This document shows positions 1 to 7,371 of a DNA stretch of 64,000 nt, piece by piece. The notes under the pieces were generated by a model that was not told where the DNA came from, did no database searches, and saw only the letters and a program-made list of their open reading frames with translations. This stretch comes from an uncultured cyanobacterium. Its GTDB lineage: Bacteria > Cyanobacteriota > Cyanobacteriia > PCC-6307 > Cyanobiaceae. The stretch lies in the NCBI GenBank assembly GCA_903935205.1, contig CAIZQU010000114.1, positions 62,001 through 126,000 on the forward strand. The letters are read 5' to 3'. Positions within the stretch are counted from its first letter, which is position 1, and each line of letters starts with the position of its first letter. The position numbers were made by a program, and so were the translations under genes.

Positions 1-1
1 A

Positions 2-490
2 CATCACTACGACACCGATTTTGGATTCGGAGAACCGGCCTCTGACTTCAGCCAGCTCGTGTTTGCGGTGAAGTATGCCAGCAGCGCCTGGGCAGCTTTC
101 TGGAAGGTGCTGGTGCCGCTGATTATTGTGGTCGCGATGATCGCCGTCATCACCAAGCTGGATACGGAGCATTTCAACACGCGACTGACGCTTCCTGTCT
201 CGGTGCTACTCACACTGGTGTTCATGCAGCGGTCCAATGACGCCAGTCTTCCCAGACTGCCCTATCTCACCTTCTTAGATGAGGTCTATGTGGTGGCGTA
301 CATCCTGACACTGGTCTCATTCATCATCATGCTCTGGGCTTCCCGCCGATACTACATAGCCATCAACATCCAGGATCCCGACTTGCAAGCGATCGAGCTC
401 GACAAGCTCACCAAGTGCGATGACTACTGGCCAACATTTACGATACTAACTGGCATCATCTCCTTGATAATAGCCTGGCTGACGGACTGA
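2..490 (+). CDS. Pentameric ligand-gated ion channel (Cys-loop receptor-like), C-terminal pore domain, 5' truncated by window edge
   Basis: The frame is open to the left edge, so the extracellular ligand-binding domain lies outside; about 162 residues are visible. They fit the four-helix pore domain of prokaryotic pentameric channels such as GLIC. M1 is WKVLVPLIIVVAMIAVITKL; M2 follows with TRLTLPVSVLLTLVF; then comes the M2-M3 loop LPRLPYLTF, closely like the LPKTPYMTY loop I recall for GLIC; M3 is EVYVVAYILTLVSFIIMLW; and M4, WPTFTILTGIISLIIAW, ends at the stop. The residues before M1 (SQLVFAVKYASSAWAAFWK) resemble the last beta strand of the ligand domain. A GTG at 59 could be called as a start but would cut into the fold, so I prefer an open 5' end. 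The family forms homopentameric cation or anion channels in the plasma membrane. The ligand cannot be inferred. Neighbours are mobile-element debris, consistent with an accessory gene. Confidence 0.75.
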   Translation, partial: HHYDTDFGFGEPASDFSQLVFAVKYASSAWAAFWKVLVPLIIVVAMIAVITKLDTEHFNTRLTLPVSVLLTLVFMQRSNDASLPRLPYLTFLDEVYVVAYILTLVSFIIMLWASRRYYIAINIQDPDLQAIELDKLTKCDDYWPTFTILTGIISLIIAWLTD

Positions 491-810
491 TGAAGCCACA
501 GCGAAGCCGCTGAACCGAACCCTTAGCCTGAGGCATCAATACGCCACAAGCACGGAACTCGAAGATCAGCATGATTCTAGAGGGCTGTGCTCACTGGGAG
601 TGGCCACTGGAAACAACTCCAGGATGAATGAGAGTCCTCATCCGGCCAGACTTGGCCGCATCAAAGTCTGTCCTGATATCCCTTGGCGGGCTGAGGTGGT
701 CTGTCTTTTCTGGCCGTATCCATTCGAGGGCTGAGATGATACCAAGCGCCCCCTGACCCTGCTAAGCTCTTGATGGCATCCCCAAATCCCATAGGCATCT
801 CAGACTGAGA
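491..810. other. Intergenic stretch without a recognisable gene
   Basis: This is a spacer of about 320 bases downstream of the channel gene. I see no convincing reading frame, RNA gene or terminator hairpin with a T-run. It leads into the eroded transposase fragments. Confidence 0.5.
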
Positions 811-930
811 CAGCATGCGCTGGACAACGCGCCGGCCGGGATTCCAGAAGCGGACTGGCTGGCGACGCCAAGTGTCATCCGATCCTTCATCCTGGCCCAG
901 CAACAGGAGAATGAGCCGCTGAGTCTGTCA
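811..930 (+). pseudogene. Remnant of an IS66-type transposase N-terminus
   Basis: Read in the frame starting at 811, the DNA gives about 38 residues including IPEADWLATPSVIRSFILAQ followed by QQENEPLSL. This resembles the start of cyanobacterial IS66 transposases, where a W-x-A-T-P motif precedes a coiled coil rich in Q, E and L (the QQEE..L zipper). There is no start codon in place, and the similarity stops after the first zipper turns. It is therefore a short fossil. The family assignment rests on motif memory only; a chance match in a short stretch remains possible. Confidence 0.33.
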
Positions 931-959
931 AGCGACAGCGAAAACTGGTCCGGCGCTTT

Positions 960-1333
960 GCATCAATACCTGTCACCTCCAATTGGGGTCGCGACAGGAT
1001 TGGCATTCCCTCTGTCTCCGACTCCTCTCCTGTTGATCGCCGAGACCCCGGCAACCGCTCTGCTCTGGCTATGCGCCATTCCTTGACGCGCCGCTCCATC
1101 GCACGCAGCTGACCCTCGTGAGAAGTGCCGGGAGCAAGCCTGATCAGCCACCTGAGGATCTCGGCGGCGGTCAAGCCGGTCTCACTCTCAAGCCACTTCT
1201 CGATCTGCTCTCAGTGCTCCAGAAACAGCGTCCGCTGCCTCGATGTGTCACCCCGTTTCTGCCTGGGTTCCGGCAGTGGTTGGCTCTCCTGCCAAAACCG
1301 CAGCAGGTTCCTCAGAAACCGGCTGAGCGTGCG
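960..1333 (-). pseudogene. Remnant of an IS21-like transposase (IstA type) with an in-frame stop
   Basis: On the minus strand the frame reads RTLSRFLRNLLRFW (part of a DNA-binding helix-turn-helix), then a linker, then EQIEKWLESETGLTAAEIL and QLRAMERRVKEWR. This order is typical of the region upstream of the catalytic core in IS21-type transposases, where ILxxL..QLRxLxRRVxxWR precedes the DDE domain. A TGA at 1211-1213 replaces what is probably a Trp codon (H-stop-E-Q-I-E-K-W). The catalytic domain is absent: similarity ends near 960. It overlaps the 5' side of the AraC remnant on the other strand, so insertion and decay probably happened at the same spot. Confidence 0.45.
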
Positions 1334-1417
1334 CTGCCCTTGTTGTCCTGCCTGGCTCGCTCCACGGGGTGGACCACTGTTCGTGTCACCAGAGGACCAA
1401 AAGCGGATGTCGCATGA

Positions 1418-1842
1418 CACACCGATGTCTGGCGGGAGTGGACGGAGTGGCAGGAGCAGCCGCCGTGCCGGGAGCGCATCACCGCAAGGCGCCGGCGCGA
1501 CATGGTGGAATCAGCGCGGTAGTGGATGGGAGCTCGCCTGATGGATCGCTTCACGGTGGAGGATCTGAGCCAAGCGGTGGGCGTGTCGCCGCGGCAATTG
1601 CAGGACAGCTTCGGGCAGGAGAGCGGTCGCTCGCCGAGGGCGGAGGCCAAGAGCCTCAGGCTGCAGCGCCTGAGGGTTCTGCTGCTCGACCCCAGCCAGG
1701 ATCAGCGCCGCGTCACGGGACTGATGGCGGCAGCCGGCCTGATCGTCTCGGGGGGCAGCTCCGCTAATACCGCCAATGGTGGGGTGAAAGCCCGAGTCTT
1801 ACGCGGCTGCGTCGCCAGGAACGCGACCGGCAATCCGCATGA
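1418..1842 (+). pseudogene. AraC-family transcription regulator, decayed (in-frame stop and frameshift)
   Basis: The frame gives VWREWTEWQEQ, then ARRRRDMVESAR, a TAG stop at 1520-1522 (probably a former CAG), then WMGARLMDRFTVEDLSQAVG and VSPRQLQDSF. This is the first helix-turn-helix of an AraC DNA-binding domain. The second half is only recovered after a -1 base shift near 1767-1768, where the other frame continues YRQWWGESPSLTRLRRQ to a TGA at 1840-1842. That is the canonical AraC C-terminus (..F.xxxGxSPSxxRR). The restored stop overlaps the next gene's ATG as ATGA, which supports the reconstruction and suggests former translational coupling to the membrane protein gene. The sensor domain is not identifiable upstream, where transposase debris starts. 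Sequencing error could explain the shift but not the stop as well. Confidence 0.6.
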
Positions 1843-2213
1843 AAACTGACCGCGTCTGGTTGATCGTGCACCTGCTGCTCGGGCTGGCGTGGATCGCAGG
1901 CCTGGCCAGCCAGGCACGGGGCGATTCCGGTATCGGGGCCACCGGACCACAGGTGTTCGTGATGCTGGTGGGTGCCGGCTGGCTGCCATCGCTGCCGCTG
2001 GCCTTCTGGCAGATGAGACACCGGCGCTGGCGCACGTTGCTGGCCAGCGATCTGCTGGCGGCAGGCCTGTTGGTGTTGCTGGCCATGACCCTTTACCTGC
2101 CTCTGTTCTTCTTCAACGTGGCCTGGTTCCTGCCCCTGGCGCTGCTGCCGCGGGGGGTGCTGAGCGAGCTGCTGGCGCGCTCCATCGCCGCCAGAGCGAA
2201 CGACCGGCGTTAG
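1839..2213 (+). CDS. Small integral membrane protein of unknown function
   Basis: The product is 124 residues with about four hydrophobic segments: WLIVHLLLGLAWIAGLASQ near residues 7-25; a segment around residues 40-57 (VFVMLVGAGWLPSLPLAFW); LLASDLLAAGLLVLLAMTLYL around 67-87; and FFFNVAWFLPLALLP directly after. The C-terminus is basic (RSIAARANDRR). I recognise no family motif. The ATG overlaps the stop of the decayed AraC gene (ATGA), so it was probably the second gene of a regulator-membrane protein pair whose regulator has been lost. An unregulated survivor is the simplest reading. Confidence 0.6.
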   Translation: MKTDRVWLIVHLLLGLAWIAGLASQARGDSGIGATGPQVFVMLVGAGWLPSLPLAFWQMRHRRWRTLLASDLLAAGLLVLLAMTLYLPLFFFNVAWFLPLALLPRGVLSELLARSIAARANDRR

Positions 2214-2598
2214 GGCTGCCTGCCGTTCCGCCGGGCAGAGGTGGCCGCTTGATGTCGTCAGCCCAGAAACAGACCGTCATCGGCGCCCCATTGTCATGAA
2301 TCCTGAGCAACTTGCGTTCTGATGACAGAAGATCCAAAGCGGTTCATCGGCCTCCCCTGGCGTCGGTCGGCAGGTTCAACCATGGCGGCAGCAGGGGTCT
2401 GGGGCACACATCTCCGCCCGCCGTCGGGCTGGAGGCCAGGGAAGGCGAAACGGCCTGGGTGAATGGCGTTGACACCTGGAATGGTGTGACGAAGGCTGTC
2501 GCAGGTATCCCTCGCTACCAGGACGCAAGCCTGGCCCCAGGGAAGACTGGGCTCTGCCATTGGGCTGGTCAGCCTTGTTCTCAATTCCTGCTCGATCC
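2214..2598. other. Spacer with no supported gene
   Basis: These 385 bases precede the duplicated secreted protein. Several short open frames exist on both strands, but none has recognisable domains or a sensible start. No clear hairpin terminator was seen. Confidence 0.4.
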
Positions 2599-3087
2599 AT
2601 GCGCCTGCTGTTTGGCCTAGCGGCCAGTTCCGCCCTGTTCTTCGCCACTGCTCCCCTGATCGGGATTCAACCCGCCAGCGCTGCACCGGTTCAGTGCCCG
2701 GACACCTGGACGGGCACGAAATGTGATTACTACCAAGACGGCTATAAGGCCGGCCGCAAGGATCGCAAAGCCGGCATGAGCATGGCCTACGCGCGCCACA
2801 ACGATGCCTACGATTCCCGCAACGCTTCCTACTATCAAGAAGGCTACGAAACTGGTTGGCAGTCAGTCAAAGGTGACGATTCCCAGCAGTCTGCACAGCA
2901 TTCCGGCATCCAGTGCCCCGACACCTGGACGGGAATGAAACTTGACTACTACAAAGACGGCTTCAAAGCAGGCCACAAGAATCGCAAGGCTGGACTGAGC
3001 ATGGCCTACGAACGTCATGACGGTGCCTATGATTCCCGCAACGCTTCCTATTACCAAGAGGGCTACGAGGCTGGCTGGAGCAAATAA
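2599..3087 (+). CDS. Secreted protein with two tandem YxxGYxxG repeats
   Basis: I start at the ATG at 2599 (162 residues) because it opens a good Sec signal peptide: MRLLFGLAASSALFFATAPL, ending near ASA|APVQ. An upstream ATG at 2560 only adds 13 residues in front of it. The mature protein is two copies of a ~70-residue unit joined by a Ser/Gln-rich linker. Each begins CPDTWTG, continues with a pattern YY.DG(Y/F)KAG, K/RDRKAG(M/L)SMAY, then AYDSRNASYYQEGYE and a GW pair. The DSRNASYYQEGYE segment is identical in both copies, so the duplication is recent or constrained. The aromatic-glycine pattern superficially recalls ribosome modulation factor, but export argues against that. Function unknown. 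Confidence 0.7.
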   Translation: MRLLFGLAASSALFFATAPLIGIQPASAAPVQCPDTWTGTKCDYYQDGYKAGRKDRKAGMSMAYARHNDAYDSRNASYYQEGYETGWQSVKGDDSQQSAQHSGIQCPDTWTGMKLDYYKDGFKAGHKNRKAGLSMAYERHDGAYDSRNASYYQEGYEAGWSK

Positions 3088-3479
3088 GAACCGGCCTTGA
3101 TGGACGGCCAGGGTATGAGCATCCGGTCTCTACTCTGGCCTTACAATCCAATTCTGTTCACTATGCCCCTGCTTCTGGCGTCAGGCAACGAGCGGAATCG
3201 ACAGGACTGTTCAGGTTGCTTATTCCGTTAGTCGGCTTACAGTGAGTCGGATGTTGAACTGTCGACGCATGAGAGTTCGCTGCGTCTGCTTCGATGGTGC
3301 GATCAGGTCCGACCAGCCCATCCGTCCAGCCGTCCAAGCCATGCGGAACTGATCCTGAACGGCATTTCGTGCCAGCTCGCTTGGCCCAGGGTGTGATGCT
3401 GCCTGAGTTTGCAGGGGGGAGATGCTGCCCATCCGATCGCCTGAATCCAATCCGATACCACAGGAGCAGAATTCACGCC
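3088..3479. other. Spacer with no supported gene
   Basis: This stretch of 392 bases has only short frames and no domain match. The last bases (CAGGAGCAG near 3461-3469) look like the ribosome binding site of the next gene. Confidence 0.4.
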
Positions 3480-3821
3480 ATGGCTTACCAATCGGTCGCT
3501 CAGCACTTCGGTGATTTGATTGCCTGCGGCGATTATTCAGCAGCCTGGAGACTACTGGCGAAAGAGTTGCAGTCCATCACCACACCTGACGCCATCAAGA
3601 CCTCCGTAGAGAGGATGATTGCCTATGCCTCCGGCCCGATTCTGCAAGCCAGAGTCATGGAGGATGGCACTGTTGAGAATTGGCCGAGCAAGCAGGCGAC
3701 TGATCTTGCCGTTGTCTACGTCGCCTTGAATGGCGAGAGCTTCAGTGAAGCCGTTGTGCTGACATTGGCACAGTATGGTGAAGGTGCCTTGATTCGACAG
3801 CTTGAATGGGGAAGACCATGA
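3480..3821 (+). CDS. Hypothetical cytoplasmic protein (113 aa), first gene of a coupled pair
   Basis: I chose the ATG at 3480 over an upstream one at 3294 because a purine-rich site (CAGGAGCAG) lies about 11 bases before it and the protein becomes sensible from there. The product starts MAYQSVAQHFGDLIACGDYS and is an alpha/beta-looking soluble protein with no signal peptide or membrane segment. The segment DYSAAWRLLAKELQSITTPD followed by an ISxxVxxM-like helix and a late VVYVALNGESFSEAVVLTL strand pair suggests an NTF2-like or immunity-type small fold, but I cannot assign it. Its TGA overlaps the ATG of the next gene (ATGA), so the two are probably translated together. Confidence 0.65.
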   Translation: MAYQSVAQHFGDLIACGDYSAAWRLLAKELQSITTPDAIKTSVERMIAYASGPILQARVMEDGTVENWPSKQATDLAVVYVALNGESFSEAVVLTLAQYGEGALIRQLEWGRP

Positions 3822-4129
3822 TTCGCGTTTCATTTGTGATGGCAGCATCGCTCCTGGCCCTGGGAGGCCAAGCGATCACGGCTCGGGTTCAGGCCCAGTC
3901 CGTCTCGGCGAATGCGCTGATCAATGCCAGAACGAACTGCCTTACGGCTGTTGCCAACACCGTGGGCAGGCCTCGTGAAAGCCTGACGGTGATCAAGCAG
4001 TCTAAAGATTCATCTGGAATCAGCATCGATGTGAAGGTACCCAATGCCACGGCGGCCTGGGGCTGCCTCACAAACCGTGAGGGAAAGGTGGAAGACGTAC
4101 ACTTCAAGGGTTCAGAAGGAGCCCTTTAA
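3818..4129 (+). CDS. Small exported cysteine-pair protein of a cyanobacterial hypothetical family
   Basis: The ATG at 3818 overlaps the previous stop and opens a signal peptide (MIRVSFVMAASLLALGGQAI, cleavage probably after ARVQAQ). An ATG at 3806 in the same frame is possible but adds only MGKT. The mature part has two cysteines in conserved-looking contexts: ARTNCLTAVANTVGRPRESL and AAWGCLTNREGKVEDVHF, ending in FKGSEGAL. The spacing suggests a disulfide in the periplasm. I recall similar short cyanobacterial exported proteins with a C..AV......W.C......V..V.F.G.EG.L pattern, all uncharacterised. The role is unknown; coupling to the upstream gene suggests a two-component unit. Confidence 0.6.
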   Translation: MIRVSFVMAASLLALGGQAITARVQAQSVSANALINARTNCLTAVANTVGRPRESLTVIKQSKDSSGISIDVKVPNATAAWGCLTNREGKVEDVHFKGSEGAL

Positions 4130-4727
4130 TAGCAACGGACTAATACCAACCAGCCAAACGATCAGGCCAGGGCCTATGACGCCCTTAGATCTTAATAACA
4201 CAGCCCATGCTTGGCTACCTTCTTAGTCTACATTCATTGGCTGCATTCGTGAGAGAAGCCGTGGCGGGATTGAGATCTGATCGGTTCCTTGTTGGCATCA
4301 CGGCCTGTTGTCTGGCGGACATGCGGATCAGCCCCTTGAGCTTGGGCTGGAGCAGCGAGTTGGTGGCGACGATCATCGGCACGCCCTGATCATCGGTCTG
4401 TTGTTCGTTGGTGCCTCTGGCTTCGCTGGAGGTGGCATGCCAGGCACAGGCAGCCTTCCTGTCGCTGCTCCTCACCCTGTGATGCTGATGATCGCGCAAC
4501 ATGTCGCGATCTGAGCAACAAGCGTTTTCCTGATCAGGCAGCAAGCTCCGCAGGGTGCCATTGCGCCTCGATTGGGTCGCCGCAAAAGCCTTTGCCAGCC
4601 TTGGGACTGGGTGGTCCCGAGATCCGCTGCGGAGCTTTCTGCCTAATCAAGAGCGTTTTTGTGGCTACGGTTGAATCAGAGGTGAGGCCATGCGTTCCAC
4701 CTCCGTTCATTCCATCGCCAAACCACC
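4130..4727. other. About 600 bases without a supported gene
   Basis: Both strands contain short open frames (for example 4215-4544 minus), but none has a plausible start, domain or codon pattern I would defend. The stretch may hold further eroded mobile-element sequence. The last ~60 bases form the upstream region of the CsbD gene. Confidence 0.4.
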
Positions 4728-4952
4728 ATGAGTCTCGAAGACAAGATCAAGGCCACCGCCAAGAATGCTGAAGGGCGGCTTGAAGCTGCCGCAGGTGAGA
4801 TCACCGGAGACGAACAGATGAAGGCTGAGGGTGAAGCCAAGCAGGTTCAATCCCACCTCATGGATGCCGCCGGCGCTCTCAAGGACAAGGTTCAGCAAGC
4901 CGCTGCATCGGTGGGGGATGCCATCGAAGGTCTTACCAGCAAAGAAAGCTGA
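4728..4952 (+). CDS. CsbD family stress-response protein
   Basis: The product is 74 residues, MSLEDKIKATAKNAEGRLEA, continuing AAGEITGDEQMKAEGEAKQ. This is the diagnostic CsbD start (KxKATxKxxEGKxxexxGeltGDxxxxaeGkaxQ). The second half is a polar amphipathic helix (DAAGALKDKVQQAAASVGDA). CsbD proteins are small, hydrophilic and general-stress induced; the molecular role is not established. The gene stands alone and is followed nine bases after the stop by a perfect palindrome that should end its transcript. Confidence 0.88.
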   Translation: MSLEDKIKATAKNAEGRLEAAAGEITGDEQMKAEGEAKQVQSHLMDAAGALKDKVQQAAASVGDAIEGLTSKES

Positions 4953-4961
4953 TCATCCCAA

Positions 4962-4985
4962 GGGAGCCTGAACGTTCAGGCTCCC
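4962..4985 (+). terminator. Perfect palindrome, likely terminator of the CsbD gene
   Basis: GGGAGCCTGAAC is followed directly by its exact reverse complement, giving a 24-base perfect inverted repeat that can fold as a hairpin. There is no strong T-run after it, so it may act as a factor-assisted or bidirectional terminator, or as a 3' mRNA stabiliser. Confidence 0.6.
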
Positions 4986-5230
4986 CTATGCCCTCACCCC
5001 TCGATCAGGACTCCGGATTGGGCAATAACCAGGATGATCCGGTGCCCCCCATCTGCACCTGACCTCGATCTCAGGGCATCAATCCAGTAGCCAGGTGCCG
5101 CTGAGAGCACGCTCACAACGGGATGATGTGATGCCATAGCCGCTGCCATGACCGACGCACTGATCACCGGGAGCCAACGGTCGCTGAACATGCGGCTATG
5201 GGCCCCATGAACAGAGCCTGATCTCGCCCT

Positions 5231-5773
5231 TCATCGAGATAGGATCAAAGCTTGCAACGTCCGTCGCCGCAGACGTCGGCTCCAGCTGAATGCAGCGCCA
5301 AAGCCAAGCAGGGCAAGGGGGCCAGGCGTCGGTGCCATGGATTGAACAGCACCTACATCACGCCGGCCCTTGGAGGTGCGTAAATGGCCGAACACGTCGG
5401 TGCTGATCACGCTGCCATCCATCGGATGGATGTGTTGGTTGAGGGAACCCGCATCGGGGATCACGCCAATGAGAGGGCACGAAGCGATGGGGTAGGCACC
5501 AGAAGAAAGAAAATAAAAGTTTGGCAGGAAGCTGCCCTTGAAATCAAGCTCATAGGCAGCCAACGCCGTCATCAGGTTGGGCTGGTTTAAAAGAAGCGCT
5601 GAATTGGCAGCCGTCTGATTGGTGACGGGCTCTACGTAGGAATACGGATCTGCCGAGAAGCCACCTGCACCCGGTGCACCCGTTGGTGGTTCACCGCTGT
5701 CTCGGCCTGGTTCCCCCCCTGCACCCACCTGCCAGCAGCGCCAAGATGGCCCCAGTGTGTTGCAGGCCGGCAA
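5231..5773 (-). pseudogene. C-terminal part of a surface protein with a cyanobacterial PEP-CTERM-like sorting tail
   Basis: The C-terminus has PTPGPLALLGFGAAFSWSRR followed by LRRRT. This is the tripartite sorting signal (PGPLxLLG motif, short hydrophobic helix, Arg-rich end) seen in cyanobacterial exosortase-type substrates. Just before it, STDVFGHLRTS and RDVGAVQS resemble the end of beta-helix surface proteins (the D.xGxxR......DIGAxE signature). No signal peptide is encoded: the open frame begins with a TTG and a low-complexity stretch, and an in-frame stop lies two codons upstream. The protein is therefore either 5'-truncated or broken. A second protein with the same kind of tail is intact at 9599-10516. 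The upstream DNA is full of short GC-rich repeats, which may have caused the damage. Confidence 0.5.
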
Positions 5774-5829
5774 AGCTCAGGGCGGTGAGGGGGCCTGATG
5801 ATGATGAGGCTCCTGATGGTCGATGGGTT

Positions 5830-5893
5830 GCAGCCCGGCAGCCCGAGCAGCCCGGCAGCCCAGTAGCCCGAGCAACCCGAGCAGCACGGCAAC
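5830..5893. repeat. Short GC-rich tandem repeat (CAGCCCG-type units)
   Basis: About seven imperfect units of 8-9 bases built on GCAGCCCG / AGCAGCCCGG follow one another (…GCAGCCCGGCAGCCCGAGCA… pattern). It is not in a supported gene. Slippage in such a tract could explain the truncated gene beside it. Confidence 0.55.
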
Positions 5894-6127
5894 GGGAAGA
5901 CCTGCCCGTTGGCCGCTGCGGGAGAACGCCTGGGTCTCCTGAGCATCCCCAGGCACGATGACCCAGCCCGGCATCGCCGCCGTCGCCGCCGGTACTCCTG
6001 GCCCCCCCAGCCGCCGACCTCCGTGGAGACCCGCTCGCGCCAGGAGCCCTGGGGCTCTTGTGCTGCATCGGGGTTTGCCGCTGCCCAATCCGTCCAGGCT
6101 GGAATCAGCCGCTCTTTCGATGTGCCG

Positions 6128-6844
6128 ATGGCCCGGTTGCTGAAGCGTTGCGGCCTGGCGAGCCGACGTCGGTTGACAGCCTTCGTCCCAGCGGCCGTGG
6201 TCTTGCTGGTTCTGGCGAGGTCTGTTCAGGCGGGCCCCAGCGCCCCTGGGGCTGGGGCCGGCTCCGCGGCACCGTCCACCGCGATGCCCCCTGATGGTGA
6301 CAGGTGCGGCATGCCGATGGGTCAGCGTTCCGCCGATGGCCATTTCATCGTGATGATGATTCCTCACCACGAGGGGGCCATCGCCATGGCGGAGCTGGCC
6401 CTGCAGCGCTCCAGTCGTCCGGAGATCCGGGCCCTGGCGGAGAGGATTCGCACCAGTCAGAGCCAGGAGAATGCTCAGATGCGCCGCTGGTATCGCCAGT
6501 GGTACGGCAGCGACGTGCCCACCTGGACCGTTCAGGGAATGGGCATGGGGGGTGGCAGAGAAATGAACATGGGAATGGCTATGGGTATGGGGATGGGTAT
6601 GGGGATGCCGGGTTTCGGCACCAGCCTTGCTGCCCTGCGCACGGCCCCCGGCTTTGATCGGGCATTTCTCGAGCAGATGATTGCCCACCACCGCATGGGC
6701 GTGATGATGGCCTCCCATGCCCAGTGGGGCACGGTCCATCCCGAGCTGCGGGAGCTCGAGGCGGCGATGGTGCGTGTGCAGAGCGAGGAGATCGCCCAGA
6801 TGGCTCGCTGGTATCAGCAGTGGTTCGGAAACACGAGCCGCTGA
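6128..6844 (+). CDS. DUF305 family exported metal-binding-type protein with a Met/Gly-rich linker
   Basis: I start at the ATG at 6128 (238 residues) because it gives a basic N-terminus and a hydrophobic export signal (LTAFVPAAVVLLVLARSVQA). Earlier starts add an unlikely Arg-rich leader. The protein holds two DUF305 halves. The first has DGHFIVMMIPHHEGAIAMAE (about residues 64-83), then SQSQENAQMRRWYRQWYGSD. The second has FDRAFLEQMIAHHRMGVMMA and SEEIAQMARWYQQWFG. The HH(E/R)xxxxM motifs are the conserved putative metal ligands of this ferritin-like family. Between the halves is a ~28-residue linker made almost entirely of alternating Met and Gly, suited to Cu(I) or Ag(I) binding in the periplasm. 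The MerR gene and a second DUF305 gene follow. Copper is inferred, not shown. Confidence 0.82.
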   Translation: MARLLKRCGLASRRRLTAFVPAAVVLLVLARSVQAGPSAPGAGAGSAAPSTAMPPDGDRCGMPMGQRSADGHFIVMMIPHHEGAIAMAELALQRSSRPEIRALAERIRTSQSQENAQMRRWYRQWYGSDVPTWTVQGMGMGGGREMNMGMAMGMGMGMGMPGFGTSLAALRTAPGFDRAFLEQMIAHHRMGVMMASHAQWGTVHPELRELEAAMVRVQSEEIAQMARWYQQWFGNTSR

Positions 6845-6894
6845 AGCCTCCGGGGGTGTGCCAAAGCGCTCCATTCAGGTGGCGATCGCCCAGC

Positions 6895-7323
6895 TCAGCG
6901 GTTGGCGCCAACCAGCTCGGGAGCGGCAGCAGCGGGCGTACGGCCCCCACAGGCCTCCCAGCTGTTGAGCAGGGCAAACAGCTCAGATTGCAGGTTCTGC
7001 ATCGCTGTGATCCTGTCGCCAATCTCACCGGCCTTGCTGCGGATTCGCGCCTTCAGATCGGTGCAGGTGCAGACGCCAGAGCGCCGCGCCTCAAGGATCT
7101 GCCGCACATCCGGCAACGGGATCTCCATGGCCCGCAGGGTGCGGATCAGGGCCAGTTCCGAGAACACTCCGTCAGCGAAGAGCCTGTAGCCACCGTCGCT
7201 GCGGCTGATCGGCCGGATCAGCCCTTCATCGCAATAGAAGCGGATCGTCTTGACGGTGAGGCCGGAGCGGTTGGCGACCTCGCCGATCTTGAGGGTCTGG
7301 GCAAGCGCCACTTGACTCTCCAC
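6895..7323 (-). CDS. MerR family transcription regulator, metal or redox responsive
   Basis: The N-terminal winged helix is clear: LKIGEVANRSGLTVKTIRFY, then CDEGLIRPISRSDGGYRLF. It is followed by ALIRTLRAMEIPLPDVRQIL and a long dimerisation helix. The length of 142 residues fits metal-sensing MerR proteins. Cysteines sit at GVCTCTDLK near residue 84 and at EACGG near the C-terminus, a possible metal site at the ends of the dimer helix, although the exact CueR loop (CxxxxxxxxC) is not seen. The first start is GTG at 7323; a second GTG at 7311 would remove four residues. The first overlaps the divergent promoter's -35 region, so the regulator probably controls both its own gene and the DUF305 operon. 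Confidence 0.85.
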   Translation of the reverse strand: MESQVALAQTLKIGEVANRSGLTVKTIRFYCDEGLIRPISRSDGGYRLFADGVFSELALIRTLRAMEIPLPDVRQILEARRSGVCTCTDLKARIRSKAGEIGDRITAMQNLQSELFALLNSWEACGGRTPAAAAPELVGANR

Positions 7324-7342
7324 CTAGGGGAGAGTGCATCCT
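7312..7342 (+). promoter_or_regulatory. MerR-type operator-promoter driving the DUF305-DUF3721 genes
   Basis: TTGACT (7312-7317) acts as -35. It is separated by a 19-base spacer, CTCCACCTAGGGGAGAGTG, from CATCCT (7337-7342) as a weak -10. The spacer holds a dyad (ACTCTCC….GGGGAGAGT), the standard MerR family layout: over-long spacer, dyad between -35 and -10. It points at the ATG at 7372 and overlaps the merR start. Confidence 0.78.
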
Positions 7343-7371
7343 ACGGTTGATCCGTTGGCTGCGTTCACTCG

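Noticed and set aside
2599-3087. Ribosome modulation factor homologue
   Set aside because: Only the YxxG periodicity is shared; a signal peptide and CPDTWTG repeats argue for an exported protein.
5777-6874. 365-codon minus-strand frame with His/Gly-rich product
   Set aside because: It lies opposite the DUF305 gene, whose HH motifs and signal peptide are convincing; the His richness is the antisense reading of Met/Gly codons.
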